64,000 nucleotides of DNA from Galbibacter kalidii (GCF_026241135.1 NZ_JAPFGA010000015.1:62001-126000); one strand, 5' to 3'. Positions 17,286 through 26,399 are shown, counted from the stretch's first letter. The notes: generated by a model not told the origin, from the letters alone. Made by a program: numbers and translations.

Positions 17286-18275
17286 TTAGCCTATTAATTT
17301 AACAATGTCTTTAGCGAAATAGGTCGCTATGATATCCGCCCCTGAGCGTTTAATGGCGGTAATCTGTTCAAGCATAACTGCATCGTGGTCCAGCCAGCCT
17401 TTTTCGGCTGCGGCTTTGATCATGGCATATTCACCTGAAACCTGATAAACGGCTACGGGCACTTCTACCTCATTTTTAATATCCCTTACAATATCCAGAT
17501 AACAAAGTCCGGGTTTTACCATCACAATGTCTGCGCCTTCTTCAATGTCCATTTTGGTTTCTCGCAGGGCTTCAATACGGTTTGCAGGATCCATTTGGTA
17601 GGCTTTTTTGTCCTTCGGAATGTCTTTTACATCTACCGGAGCAGAATCCAATGCATCACGGAAGGGACCGTAAAAAGCGGAAGCATATTTGGCGCTGTAG
17701 GCCATGATACCTGTATTGTGAAAACCTTCGTCTTCCAACAAAGAACGGATTTCAAAAATCCGACCATCCATCATATCACTCGGAGCGACAAAATCGGCTC
17801 CAGCTCGGGCATGGGAAAGGCTCATTTCAGAAAGAATGGCATTGGTTTCATCGTTTAAAATCTTTCCGTTGTGAACAATACCATCGTGACCAAAACTCGA
17901 ATAAGGATCCAGGGCAACATCAGTCATAACCAGCATATCTGGCACGGCATTTTTTACGGTTTTGATGGCACGTTGCATCAATCCGTCGGGATTGAGGGCT
18001 TCAGTGCCTTGGTTGTTTTTAAGGTTATCAGGCACTTTAACAAATAACAATACCGATTTTAACCCCATATTCCAAAGTTCTTTTACTTCTTTTTCCAGTA
18101 AGTCCAAGCTGTAACGGTAGTAATTGGGCATGGAAGCAATTTCTTCTTTTACGCCTTTACCTTCCACCACAAAAAGCGGTACCAAAAAATCGTTTGGTGT
18201 GATGATATTCTCACGCACCATGCTTCTGATGGCCTCGTTGGTTCTTAATCGTCTATTTCTTCTTAATGGATACAT
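17286..18275 (-). CDS. hemB: Delta-aminolevulinic acid dehydratase (porphobilinogen synthase)
   Basis: 329 residues. It condenses two 5-aminolevulinate molecules to porphobilinogen. The two Schiff-base lysines are Lys196 in MAYSAKYASAFYGPFRDA and Lys254 in MVKPGLCYLD. The region that holds three zinc-binding cysteines in the E. coli and human enzymes reads TDVALDPYSSFGHDG here, so it is a non-zinc, Mg2+-type enzyme as in Pseudomonas. It is the last gene of the heme run, 46 bases after hemF. Length and start are typical. Confidence 0.97.
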   Translation of the reverse strand: MYPLRRNRRLRTNEAIRSMVRENIITPNDFLVPLFVVEGKGVKEEIASMPNYYRYSLDLLEKEVKELWNMGLKSVLLFVKVPDNLKNNQGTEALNPDGLMQRAIKTVKNAVPDMLVMTDVALDPYSSFGHDGIVHNGKILNDETNAILSEMSLSHARAGADFVAPSDMMDGRIFEIRSLLEDEGFHNTGIMAYSAKYASAFYGPFRDALDSAPVDVKDIPKDKKAYQMDPANRIEALRETKMDIEEGADIVMVKPGLCYLDIVRDIKNEVEVPVAVYQVSGEYAMIKAAAEKGWLDHDAVMLEQITAIKRSGADIIATYFAKDIVKLIG

Positions 18276-18321
18276 GGTTTTTCTGTTTTTTATGTAAATA
18301 TGTCACTCCTAACGGAGCTAT

Positions 18322-19287
18322 TTACACCCAATCCTTCGGATGTTGTAAAACTTTTGTCAATTTTTCCTCTTCACTTCCCGTTTCGGGATGATGATCATAA
18401 ACCCATTGCACATGTGGAGGTAAACTCATCAGGATACTTTCGATTCGTCCGTTGGTTTTTAGTCCGAACAAGGTGCCTTTATCGTGTACAAGATTGAATT
18501 CCACATAACGTCCGCGACGGATTTCCTGCCATTTTCTGTTTTGATCCGTATAGGGAATGTCCTTGCGTTTTTCCACTATGGGAACATAGGCATCAAGGAA
18601 ACTGTCGCCAACCTCAGTTACAAAGTTATACCAATCTTCCATAGATTTTCCTTGCCTACCGGCAGGCAGGTCTTCTGTGGCCTTTAAATAATCAAAAAAT
18701 AAACCACCAATGCCACGGGCTTCATTCCGGTGGGCGTTCCAGAAATATTCATCGCACTTCTTTTTGTATTCAGGATAAAACTTTGAATCGTGCTTATCGC
18801 AAGCTGCTTTACTAACCTGATGAAAATGCTTCGCATCCTCTTCAAAAAGGTAGTAGGGCGTTAAATCCTGTCCGCCACCAAACCACGCCCTCCTCAATCC
18901 CCCCGAAGGGGGAAAGTTTTTTTCGTTTTTAGAACCCCCTCCTTTGGGGGGGCTGTACATCTCAAAATAACGCCAATTGGCGTGCACTGTAGGTGCAAAC
19001 GGGTTTTTAGGATGAATGACTAAACTCAACCCACAGGCGAAAAAATCAGCTTCATCCACACCAAACATTTTTTGCATGGTGTCTGGCAATTTGCCGTGAA
19101 CAGCAGAAATGTTTACACCACCTTTTTCGAATACCTTACCGTTTTCGATCACTCGTGTTCGTCCACCACCACCTTCGGGGCGTTCCCACAGGTCTTCACG
19201 GAATTTAGCCTCGCCATCGATTTCTTCCAATTTGGAGGTGATGGTGTTTTGTAAATCTTGTATGTATTGGTAGAATTTGTTTTTCAT
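18322..19287 (-). CDS. hemF: Oxygen-dependent coproporphyrinogen III oxidase with two repeat-derived insertions
   Basis: 321 residues from the ATG at 19287. It decarboxylates two propionates of coproporphyrinogen III to vinyls using O2. Signature parts are NISAVHGKLP, VHANWRYFEMY, WFGGGQDLTPYYLFEEDA and the C-terminal RRGRYVEFNLVHDKGT...ILMSLPPHVQW. It is about 20 residues longer than usual. Residues 112-134 (YSPPKGGGSK...GGLRRAW) and 206-214 (DLPAGRQGK) are encoded by palindromic repeats inserted in frame, in loops outside the conserved motifs. The start overlaps the stop of the upstream membrane gene in ATGA. A start at 19392 would run 35 codons into that gene and is rejected. Confidence 0.95.
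   Translation of the reverse strand: MKNKFYQYIQDLQNTITSKLEEIDGEAKFREDLWERPEGGGGRTRVIENGKVFEKGGVNISAVHGKLPDTMQKMFGVDEADFFACGLSLVIHPKNPFAPTVHANWRYFEMYSPPKGGGSKNEKNFPPSGGLRRAWFGGGQDLTPYYLFEEDAKHFHQVSKAACDKHDSKFYPEYKKKCDEYFWNAHRNEARGIGGLFFDYLKATEDLPAGRQGKSMEDWYNFVTEVGDSFLDAYVPIVEKRKDIPYTDQNRKWQEIRRGRYVEFNLVHDKGTLFGLKTNGRIESILMSLPPHVQWVYDHHPETGSEEEKLTKVLQHPKDWV
18651..18670. repeat. Palindromic repeat inside hemF (LPAGRQ type)
   Basis: CTTGCCTACC/GGCAGGCAGG, a 20-base near-perfect palindrome translated as LPAGRQG in hemF. A related palindrome lies in the intergenic element at about 58146-58166 and degenerate ones at 36006-36023 and 37737-37752, so the same repeat occurs both inside and outside a gene. 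Confidence 0.8.
18899..18952. repeat. Pair of CCCCC/GGGGG palindromes inside hemF
   Basis: CCCCCGAAGGGGG at 18899-18912 and CCCCCTCCTTTGGGGG at 18935-18952, together translated as SPPKGGG...FPPSGG in hemF just before the conserved WFGGGQDLTP. The composition is unlike the rest of the gene. Confidence 0.75.
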
Positions 19288-19955
19288 GAATTCTTGGTTA
19301 CTTCTACTGGTTTTAACAACAGTTTTTTGGTGTGGAATAAAAATCCCGTTTCCACAAAGATAAGTGTGCCATAGTATAATGTTCCCAGGCACATAAGCAT
19401 TTCCGGATGTATAAAAGCTCCTGAAAACCCTTTTTTATGAGCTTCCTGTATCAATCTATCATAGCCGGAAACCGATATGTACTCGGTTGTGAGGCCAAGA
19501 TTTGGGATATAATTGAATTTTTGTGCTGTCCCAACCAAAATCATTAAAAAAATACAAAGCACAAAGGCGCATATGGTATAGCGATGCATTTGCTTTAATA
19601 AGACTTTGTTTGTCTCCAAAAAAATAAACCTCAAGCGATTAATAATTACAAAAATAACCAGAATTAATAGAGTATTGTCTGTCATGATCATATTAAAAAC
19701 ATATCCAACACCCAATAAGAGAGGAATCCCTATAAGGAGTTTGAATTTTCTTGGAATGCCATTAAGCAGCATAACCATCCCGGATATGTTGATAATTTCT
19801 TCAAAGAATATCAATGTGCCTAACGACCATATTTTTTCAGCCTGATCCGGTTGTGGTGCGTACCACAGTATAAAGTATTGAATGGCAAGTATAATGTTGA
19901 ACAAAATACCTGCATATTCAAACTTACTGTTGTGCTTTTCTAAAATATCAAGCAT
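19284..19955 (-). CDS. Integral membrane protein of unknown function in the heme run
   Basis: 223 residues with about six hydrophobic segments (for example AGILFNIILAIQYFILWY, LLIGIPLLLGVGYVFNMI, NTLLILVIFVIINRLRFIF, YTICAFVLCIFLMILVG and LGTLYYGTLIFVETGFLF). Charged residues are confined to loops. I do not recognise a family. It starts 26 bases after hemE and its TGA overlaps the hemF ATG, so it is translated with the heme genes. A role in heme or porphyrin handling is conceivable, but nothing in the sequence shows it. Confidence 0.7.
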   Translation of the reverse strand: MLDILEKHNSKFEYAGILFNIILAIQYFILWYAPQPDQAEKIWSLGTLIFFEEIINISGMVMLLNGIPRKFKLLIGIPLLLGVGYVFNMIMTDNTLLILVIFVIINRLRFIFLETNKVLLKQMHRYTICAFVLCIFLMILVGTAQKFNYIPNLGLTTEYISVSGYDRLIQEAHKKGFSGAFIHPEMLMCLGTLYYGTLIFVETGFLFHTKKLLLKPVEVTKNS

Positions 19956-19981
19956 AAATAAACAAAATTGGGGTCTGTTAT

Positions 19982-21007
19982 CTACTGCTTATACTCCTTC
20001 ACTGCCTCCACAAATGCCTTGGCATGATCTACCGGGATATTGGGCAAAATACCATGGCCTAAATTCACAACGTATTTGTCCTTGCCAAATTCATCGATCA
20101 TCTGGTGAACCATTTTCTTGATGGTCGGGATGGGGGAGAGTAACCTTGACGGATCAAAATTACCCTGTAGCGTGATATTTCCTCCTGAAAGGTATCGAGC
20201 GTTTGTGGCAGAACAAGTCCAGTCTACTCCCAAAGCAGAGGCTTTACTTTTAGACATTTCGTTTAGCGCAAACCAGCATCCTTTTCCAAAGACGATGACT
20301 TCGGTTTCTTCAGCTAATGCTTCTACAATTTGATTGATGTATTTCCAAGAAAACTCCTGATAATCCACAGGAGAAAGCATGCCCCCCCAACTGTCGAAAA
20401 TCTGAACGGCATTGACTCCGTTTTTTACTTTTTCTTTTAAATACAATATGGTCGTATCTGTTATTTTTTGAAGCAGGGTATGAGCGGCTTCGGGTTGTGA
20501 AAAACAGAATCCTTTGGCAGTGTCAAAACTCTTCGAACCTTTTCCTTCTACAGCATAACACAAAATTGTCCAGGGGGAACCTGCAAAACCGATAAGAGGT
20601 ACTTCATCGTTCAGCATCTCTTTGGTGAGTTTAATGGCGTCCATTACATAACCCAACTCTTCATTGATCTCCGGAGCCACTACTTGTTCTACATCTTTTG
20701 CTGAACGAATGGGGTTAGGTAACCAAGGCCCTAGACCGGGCTTCATCTCTACCTCGATATTCATAGCTTGCGGAATTACCAAAATATCTGAAAACAAAAT
20801 AGCTGCGTCTGGTTTTACGATACGAATGGGTTGTACAGTAATCTCGGCTGCAAGTTCCGGGGTACGACATCGGGTAAAGAAATCGTATTTTTCTTTTAAT
20901 GCCATAAAATCCGGTAAATATCTTCCGGCTTGACGCATCATCCATACTGGCGGACGCTCTACAGATTCGCCTTTTAATGCTTTTAAAAATAAATCGTTCT
21001 TAATCAT
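19982..21007 (-). CDS. hemE: Uroporphyrinogen decarboxylase
   Basis: 341 residues. It removes the four acetate carboxyls of uroporphyrinogen III to give coproporphyrinogen III. Family signatures are [14 protein letters not shown] near the N-terminus (with the substrate-binding Arg residues), the conserved Asp in [19 protein letters not shown] and the C-terminal [14 protein letters not shown]. It starts 20 bases after the hemD stop and is followed by the unknown membrane protein. Length is normal and there are no unusual insertions. Confidence 0.97.
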   Translation of the reverse strand: MIKNDLFLKALKGESVERPPVWMMRQAGRYLPDFMALKEKYDFFTRCRTPELAAEITVQPIRIVKPDAAILFSDILVIPQAMNIEVEMKPGLGPWLPNPIRSAKDVEQVVAPEINEELGYVMDAIKLTKEMLNDEVPLIGFAGSPWTILCYAVEGKGSKSFDTAKGFCFSQPEAAHTLLQKITDTTILYLKEKVKNGVNAVQIFDSWGGMLSPVDYQEFSWKYINQIVEALAEETEVIVFGKGCWFALNEMSKSKASALGVDWTCSATNARYLSGGNITLQGNFDPSRLLSPIPTIKKMVHQMIDEFGKDKYVVNLGHGILPNIPVDHAKAFVEAVKEYKQ

Positions 21008-21027
21008 ATATCTCTATAGCTTAGCAA

Positions 21028-21672
21028 CTATTCAAAATGTTTTATTACTTGAACAATGACGTTTTCTATGGTTGTTTTATTGGCGGTAATGATGTTGTTG
21101 GTGTGTTTTTTGGCTTCGGCTTCGGTGGTTTTTCCAATGCAAAAAACAATGGTGTCTTCAAATAAATTTCTTTGGGAAAAACTTTCCACTGCACTCGGAC
21201 TAAAAAAGAGCACCCCGTTATATGAACGTGACATTTGTTTTGGAGTGAGTTTTGTTTTATAGACTTGAATTTCATCCAACGCTATATTGTTTTCAGCTAA
21301 AACTTTCGGCAGTTCTTCCCGTCTTTTATCGCCGCAGAAAAGGATAAACTTTTTGTCGGAATGTTTTTTTATGATATGTCGGGCTAAGGTTTTTGCCTGA
21401 TAGGCTTTTTCTACAACGGTAAAACCATTTTCAATCAACAAAGCTTCGGTTTTATCACCCACACAAAAGCAGTTTTTAATTTCGATTTGGTGGTTCAAAA
21501 TTGATTTTACTGCATTTTGGCTTGTAAAAATTACATTGTCAATGGATGCTGTACTTTCAAAATCGATAGGGACAATTTTGATAAAATCTTTATCAATACA
21601 GTTTATGTTTGCTTTTAATAGTGGCTCTTTCTGAGCTTCATTTAGTTTTTTTGTGCTTAGGACCTCTATCAT
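21028..21672 (-). CDS. hemD: Uroporphyrinogen-III synthase
   Basis: About 214 residues from the ATG at 21672. It cyclises hydroxymethylbilane with inversion of ring D. The family is poorly conserved, but IEVLSTKKLNEAQ at the N-terminus, VIFTSQNAVKSIL, the linker KKFILFCGDKRREELPKVL, FFSPSAVESF and CIGKTTEAEAKKH match the bilobed HemD fold. An ATG ten codons upstream (21702) is possible, but MIEVLSTKKL is where relatives usually begin. The gene follows trkA by 11-41 bases depending on the start. Context (hemC, hemE) strengthens the call. Confidence 0.9.
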   Translation of the reverse strand: MIEVLSTKKLNEAQKEPLLKANINCIDKDFIKIVPIDFESTASIDNVIFTSQNAVKSILNHQIEIKNCFCVGDKTEALLIENGFTVVEKAYQAKTLARHIIKKHSDKKFILFCGDKRREELPKVLAENNIALDEIQVYKTKLTPKQMSRSYNGVLFFSPSAVESFSQRNLFEDTIVFCIGKTTEAEAKKHTNNIITANKTTIENVIVQVIKHFE

Positions 21673-21712
21673 TCTATCATTAAAATCATCATGCCGTAGC
21701 ATGCAGGGTAAA

Positions 21713-22402
21713 TTATTTGTTTATCTTACAAAACCGTTTGATATCTGGGTTACTTCCAAAGACTACTAAGATATCACCTTCTTGAATAACGGTATCCTTG
21801 TTGGGGAGGCCGATAGATTCATTTACCATGGTTTTAGTACCAATGAGTGTGTTGCGTTGTCGCTTCCGAAGGATGGTTACTATGGTGAGGTCGTATTTGT
21901 TTCTAAAGCTTAGGTCGAAAAGTGATTTCCCTATCATTTCGGGAAGGGCTGTAATTTCAGAAACGGAATAATTCTTGTCCAAATCGAAATTCTCCACCAT
22001 CGATTTTACGTTGAGCTTTTTGGTAAGTCGCTCTGCCGACTCCTGTTCGGGATGTACAATGGTATCGATTCCCATGGCCATCAATACGGTATCGTGGATG
22101 GGTGATAAGGAACGACCAATGATTTTGGCAGTTGACAGTTTTTTGACAATGGCCGTTGTGATAATGGCAGCCCCTTCATTTTCCCCAATTGCAATTACGA
22201 CTATGTCGGTTTCTTTCACCGGGAGATTATTATAGGCCAATTCATTGGTGGCGTCCATACAGATGGAATGGGCAATCCTGTCTTTAATCAGATTTATTTT
22301 GTCCATGTTATTGTCAACCCCTATGACCTCGTTACCGGTTTCGGTAAGATTGACTGCCAAAGAGGCTCCAAAGTTCCCAAGTCCGAAAATGATGATTTTC
22401 AT
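21713..22402 (-). CDS. trkA: Potassium uptake regulatory subunit (TrkA/KtrA type)
   Basis: 229 residues: an N-terminal RCK/KTN Rossmann domain with the dinucleotide-binding GLGNFGASLA loop and an acidic VIGVDNN strand end, then an RCK_C domain from about residue 140 (VSEITALPEMIGKSLFDL...IQEGDILVVFG). It is a single-module KtrA-like ring subunit rather than the doubled TrkA of E. coli. It binds ATP/ADP or NAD and gates the K+ channel subunit encoded just upstream. It lies between hemC and hemD with only short gaps, so it should be on the heme transcript. Confidence 0.93.
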   Translation of the reverse strand: MKIIIFGLGNFGASLAVNLTETGNEVIGVDNNMDKINLIKDRIAHSICMDATNELAYNNLPVKETDIVVIAIGENEGAAIITTAIVKKLSTAKIIGRSLSPIHDTVLMAMGIDTIVHPEQESAERLTKKLNVKSMVENFDLDKNYSVSEITALPEMIGKSLFDLSFRNKYDLTIVTILRKRQRNTLIGTKTMVNESIGLPNKDTVIQEGDILVVFGSNPDIKRFCKINK

Positions 22403-22420
22403 CTGTTTAAAATTTAAATA

Positions 22421-24163
22421 TTAGTTAATGAGTATCTTTTCTTCGGGATACTCATGAAATGACACACTCAATTGGCGTATCATTCCTATCATAAGGTTTA
22501 TAAGTCCGATACGTCCTATAAACATAACGGCAATAACCACAGCTTTGCCTTCATTGCTAAGATCTCCTGTAATCCCCATGGAAAGTCCCACGGTACTATA
22601 AGCCGAAAAGACTTCAAACCCTATTTGAATCAGCGTGAAACCTTTTTCAAAAAAGAGCAATAGCAATATGGCTATGCCAATACAGATGAGAGATATACTC
22701 ATAATGGCAAATGCCCGCCTTACAGAGTCATTGGAAACCCTTCGTGTCCCAATTTCTATGTGTTGTCTTCCGCGTATGATGGCAAAAATATTAAGTGTTG
22801 CCAATGCAAAGGTACTGGTTTTTATTCCACCACCGGTAGAAGCAGGTGAAGCCCCTATCCACATCAACAACATAACAAACAGTAATGAGGGCATGGAAAG
22901 AGCCGAGACATCTACCGTATTGAACCCTGCTGTACGTGTAGTTACCGATGTAAACCCTGCTGTGGTAAATTTACCCCACCAACTACTGTGTTCGCGCAAT
23001 ACGTTTCCATATTCAAAAACACTAATAAAAATGGTGCCCACCACGAGAAGTATCGCCGAAGTCACCAAAACAATCTTGGAATTGAGGGTGACCATACGTA
23101 CAGGGGTTGTTCGTTTTTCCGCGTTAAAAAGGTTTTGAAATATATGTTTCAGGTATTTCATTATGTTTTCTACAATTCCATAGCCCAATCCTCCGAAGAT
23201 AATCAGAACAATAACCATCCATTGAAATGCATAAACAAACCGTAGGTTGGTGTCATATAAACCGTCTGACATAATTGAAAAACCGGCATTACAAAATGCC
23301 GAGATAGCATGGAAAATCGAGAAAAATATCTTGTTGTCCAATTCGGGGATACCGAGTACCGAAATATAGATAAAAATGGCACCAATAAATTCCAATGTAA
23401 AGGTAAAGGCTACCACACGCATGGCGGTTTTCAATACGTTGCTGATATTATCGATACCTACAAAATCTTTTACATACAATCCTTCTTGAAATGAAGAGCC
23501 CCCTTTAAAGAAATAAGCAAAAAACGAGGTAAAAGTAAGCATTCCAATTCCTCCCAACTGAAATAATACCATGATGATGGATTGCCCCATGAATGTAAAG
23601 TCGTGTGCTGTGTCCACAACAATCAAACCGGTAACACAAACAGCACTGGTGGCTGTAAAAAGCGCATCGATAAAACTGATGCTTTCGGTGGTGGCGTTGG
23701 GCAGCATCAACAGCAGGGCACCGGTAAAGGCAATTAGGGCAAAACTTCCTACAAAGAGGATGGCCGGGTTGTAGTGGTAGTGGTACAGTTTGCGGATGAG
23801 CTTCATCAAGCGCAATACAAAATAGCCCAACAACTCGATTTCTATGATTGTTTTTATACCAGAGATGGCTTCAACCAGATCAAATCCGTGTGCTATCCAT
23901 GAAATGAGGATGGTAATAATGATCAGGATAAGAATGCCAATGTTGGCGGTAAACATCATCCTGGTGTAGTGGTCACTCGAAAGCCTTCTTCGGATAATGC
24001 TAAAAATAAGTAATATCAATGTGACTCCCATAAGGGTGAGCCCACGTTGAAAAGCCGTTTCCTTGTTTTCAGTAAAACCGAAATCATATACTAAAAATGC
24101 TATGAGCGACAGATCTATAAATCCGTAGAGTTTGGACAAGAAGTTTTTTAAATCACTTTTCAT
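22421..24163 (-). CDS. trkH: Potassium channel-forming subunit (TrkH/KtrB type)
   Basis: 580 residues. Four pore-loop repeats show the family's selectivity Gly: TAVCVTGL, FCNAGFSIMS, TRTAGFNTVD and YSTVGLSMG. Two to four additional hydrophobic helices precede the first repeat, which is why it is longer than the roughly 450 residues of plain KtrB. It forms the membrane part of a Na+- or H+-coupled K+ uptake system with the RCK protein encoded next. Its ATG follows the hemC stop directly, with no gap, an unusually intimate link to a heme gene. Confidence 0.93.
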   Translation of the reverse strand: MKSDLKNFLSKLYGFIDLSLIAFLVYDFGFTENKETAFQRGLTLMGVTLILLIFSIIRRRLSSDHYTRMMFTANIGILILIIITILISWIAHGFDLVEAISGIKTIIEIELLGYFVLRLMKLIRKLYHYHYNPAILFVGSFALIAFTGALLLMLPNATTESISFIDALFTATSAVCVTGLIVVDTAHDFTFMGQSIIMVLFQLGGIGMLTFTSFFAYFFKGGSSFQEGLYVKDFVGIDNISNVLKTAMRVVAFTFTLEFIGAIFIYISVLGIPELDNKIFFSIFHAISAFCNAGFSIMSDGLYDTNLRFVYAFQWMVIVLIIFGGLGYGIVENIMKYLKHIFQNLFNAEKRTTPVRMVTLNSKIVLVTSAILLVVGTIFISVFEYGNVLREHSSWWGKFTTAGFTSVTTRTAGFNTVDVSALSMPSLLFVMLLMWIGASPASTGGGIKTSTFALATLNIFAIIRGRQHIEIGTRRVSNDSVRRAFAIMSISLICIGIAILLLLFFEKGFTLIQIGFEVFSAYSTVGLSMGITGDLSNEGKAVVIAVMFIGRIGLINLMIGMIRQLSVSFHEYPEEKILIN

Positions 24164-25117
24164 TTACGATTGCAATGTGTTCTTGATCTGTTGCATGAGA
24201 GCCCTTCCGCCGTTTTGTAAAACTTCTTCGGCACAGATTTTTCCAAAATTTTTGAATTCCTCAAGAGCAACACTTTTTTTAATAGCTATTTTTTCTTTTC
24301 CGTCTAAAGAAAACAATGCACCCTCAAATGTAAGCATATTTTTATGTCTTTTTGCCAATGCTCCGATAGGAGCTGTGCAACCTCCTTCGAGCGTACTTAG
24401 AAATTCGCGTTCGATGTGGGTACAGATGTCGGTTTCATTGTGATTGAGCTTTTCCAAAGCCTCTCTTGAAAAGGTGTCGTTTTCCATGGCAACTACCATC
24501 ATGGCACCTTGGGCAGGTGCGGGGATCATCCAGTCTAAATCCTCCCCAACCCCTCCAAAGGAGGGGCTTTTTATTTTATTGCCTTTTTTTATAAAGTCTA
24601 ATCGCTCTAAACCGGCTGCGGCAAATACAGCGCCATTCCAATTGCTGTTGTTTAATTTTTTAAGACGGGTGTTTACATTTCCTCTCAAGCCTTCAACCTT
24701 GTGTTTTGGGTATTTGTGGAGCCATTGTGCCTTTCGCCTTAAACTTCCGGTGGCAATAATGGTATTTTCACCTTCAAGGGATTTTACGTCACCTTTAAAA
24801 ACCAAGATATCTTGCGTGTTCGCGCGTTTAAGAACAGCCGCCTTAACAATACCTTTTGGAAGTTGGGTAGGAACATCTTTCATGCTGTGCACGGCAATAT
24901 CTACTGTTCCGTTGAGCATGGCGATATCGAGCGTTTTTGTAAAAATCCCGGTAATTCCCAATTCATAGAGCGGTTTGTCTAATATGAGGTCACCATCGGA
25001 TTTAACAGATACAATTTCTGTGCGGTATCCGTTGCTTCCCAGTAAATCCTTGACGTGATTGGCTTGCCATAGTGCTAATTCACTATCGCGAGTTCCTATT
25101 CTTATGACTTTGTTCAT
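24164..25117 (-). CDS. hemC: Porphobilinogen deaminase with a repeat-derived insertion
   Basis: 317 residues. It polymerises four porphobilinogens into hydroxymethylbilane. Conserved parts are IRIGTRDSELALWQ, the catalytic Asp in VKSDGD, HSMKDVPT, ATGSLRRKAQ and Cys247 in EGGCTAPIG, which carries the dipyrromethane cofactor. Residues 179-193 (GNKIKSPSFGGVGED), lying between LERLDFIKK and LDWMIPAPAQGA, are encoded by an in-frame palindromic repeat and account for the extra length. The start overlaps the hemA stop in ATGA. Confidence 0.96.
   Translation of the reverse strand: MNKVIRIGTRDSELALWQANHVKDLLGSNGYRTEIVSVKSDGDLILDKPLYELGITGIFTKTLDIAMLNGTVDIAVHSMKDVPTQLPKGIVKAAVLKRANTQDILVFKGDVKSLEGENTIIATGSLRRKAQWLHKYPKHKVEGLRGNVNTRLKKLNNSNWNGAVFAAAGLERLDFIKKGNKIKSPSFGGVGEDLDWMIPAPAQGAMMVVAMENDTFSREALEKLNHNETDICTHIEREFLSTLEGGCTAPIGALAKRHKNMLTFEGALFSLDGKEKIAIKKSVALEEFKNFGKICAEEVLQNGGRALMQQIKNTLQS
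24550..24566. repeat. Palindromic repeat inside hemC (SPSFGG type)
   Basis: CCCCTCCAAAGGAGGGG is a perfect palindrome with a three-base centre, flanked by CTCCCCAA and CTTTTTATTTT. It is translated on the minus strand within KSPSFGGVGED. Sequences of the form CCCCTCC-AAA-GGAGGGG are a dispersed repeat I know from other Bacteroidota genomes. Confidence 0.8.
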
Positions 25118-26367
25118 TTCGTAGTTTCTAATTGAAACACCTTGTTTATGAATTCGATACTTTCACCGGTATTGTCCGAACTGTCTTTTAAGTGATTGGC
25201 GAAGTGTGTAGTTATTTTTTGAATGATTCTGTTACTGATGATTTCCGCTTGCTCGTCATTAAAATCATCAATTTTTTTCCGTTGGAAATCAATTTCGGCA
25301 TCTTTCATCGTTTTTAGCTTCTTTTTTAAAGCTTTGATAGTAGGGGCAAATTTACGGGTTTCCAACCAATGTTTAAAATCGGTTTCTACCTCGTTCATGA
25401 TAGCTTCTGCCTTCGGGAGGAATTTTTCTCTTCGTTTCAAAGTATCGTCTGTGATTTTCGACAATTGATCCAAATGTACTAAAGTGACATTGTCTAATTC
25501 TTGAACATTTGGATCCACATTTTGAGGAATAGACAGATCCAAGATCAACAAATCTTTAGAAGTGTGAATGAGTTCCTTGCTAACGGTCGGTTTTTGAGCA
25601 CCCGTAGCCACTATAAGTATATCACTTTTTCTTATTTCCTCTTGTAAATTGCTGTATTCTTTGACCAGAAGATTGAATTTCCCTGCTATTTTTTCAGCTT
25701 TTCCTTTAGTTCGGTTGATGAGGACAATATGGTCGTTTTTCGTATGTTTAACCAGATTTTCACAGGTGTTTCGACCTATTTTTCCGGTACCGAACAACAA
25801 AATATTCTTATCTGATATATTAGGAATCTTCGAAAGGATATACTGAACAGAAGCAAAAGCTACTGAAGTTGCACCTGAAGAAATTTCAGTTTCATTTTTA
25901 ATGCGCTTGCTGGCCTGAATAACGGCATTGCACAAACGCTCTAAAAAAGGATTGGTAATGTCTTTTTTCTTGGAGTTTATAAAACTTTGTTTTACCTGAC
26001 TGATGATTTCAAAATCCCCTAAAATTTGACTGTCAAGTCCGGTTCCTACCTTAAAAAGGTGTGAAATCGAATCGTTGTTTTTATAAACATAACCTATTTC
26101 CTGAAACTCGTTCACAGAACCGTTGGAGTTTTTGCAAAGCAATTGGATGAGTTGAAAAGGATGTTGGGCAAAACCGTATAATTCAGTTCGGTTACATGTT
26201 GAAATGACTAAAAGGCCATCGATGCCGGCAGACTTAGCTTGATCCAAAAGTGCATTTTTGCCCGCTTCATCCAAACTAAACTTACCTCTTATAGCGGCAT
26301 CAGCTTTTTTATAGCTGATCCCTATGGTATAAAAAGAACTATGTTTTGATATGTTATAAGCTTCCAT
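25114..26367 (-). CDS. hemA: Glutamyl-tRNA reductase
   Basis: 417 residues. It reduces glutamyl-tRNA(Glu) to glutamate-1-semialdehyde with NADPH, the committed step of C5-pathway heme synthesis. The catalytic thiol is Cys58 in VISTCNRTELYG. Next come QILGDFEIISQVK, SSGATSVAFASVQY and the NADPH Rossmann loop LLFGTGKIGRNTCENL, and the C-terminal dimerisation helices. It is the first gene of a tight minus-strand run of nine and sets entry into the pathway. hemL is not in the window. It is divergent from an AraC regulator. Confidence 0.97.
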   Translation of the reverse strand: MEAYNISKHSSFYTIGISYKKADAAIRGKFSLDEAGKNALLDQAKSAGIDGLLVISTCNRTELYGFAQHPFQLIQLLCKNSNGSVNEFQEIGYVYKNNDSISHLFKVGTGLDSQILGDFEIISQVKQSFINSKKKDITNPFLERLCNAVIQASKRIKNETEISSGATSVAFASVQYILSKIPNISDKNILLFGTGKIGRNTCENLVKHTKNDHIVLINRTKGKAEKIAGKFNLLVKEYSNLQEEIRKSDILIVATGAQKPTVSKELIHTSKDLLILDLSIPQNVDPNVQELDNVTLVHLDQLSKITDDTLKRREKFLPKAEAIMNEVETDFKHWLETRKFAPTIKALKKKLKTMKDAEIDFQRKKIDDFNDEQAEIISNRIIQKITTHFANHLKDSSDNTGESIEFINKVFQLETTK

Positions 26368-26391
26368 TCAATCTTTTACAGAAATCGTGGA

Positions 26392-26399
26392 CAAAAATA
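26392..26399 (-). promoter_or_regulatory. -7 box of the hemA operon
   Basis: Minus-strand TATTTTTG (TAnnTTTG), 24 bases before the hemA ATG, giving a leader of about 20 nt. It probably drives the whole hemA-to-hemB run. Confidence 0.6.

Noticed and set aside
18651-18952. Assembly or sequencing error in hemF
   Set aside because: Both inserts keep the reading frame and resemble repeats found elsewhere in the window, so biological insertion is the simpler explanation.
21713-24163. Horizontally acquired island carrying trkHA
   Set aside because: No mobility genes, flanking repeats or obvious compositional break were seen; the genes are tightly coupled to their neighbours.
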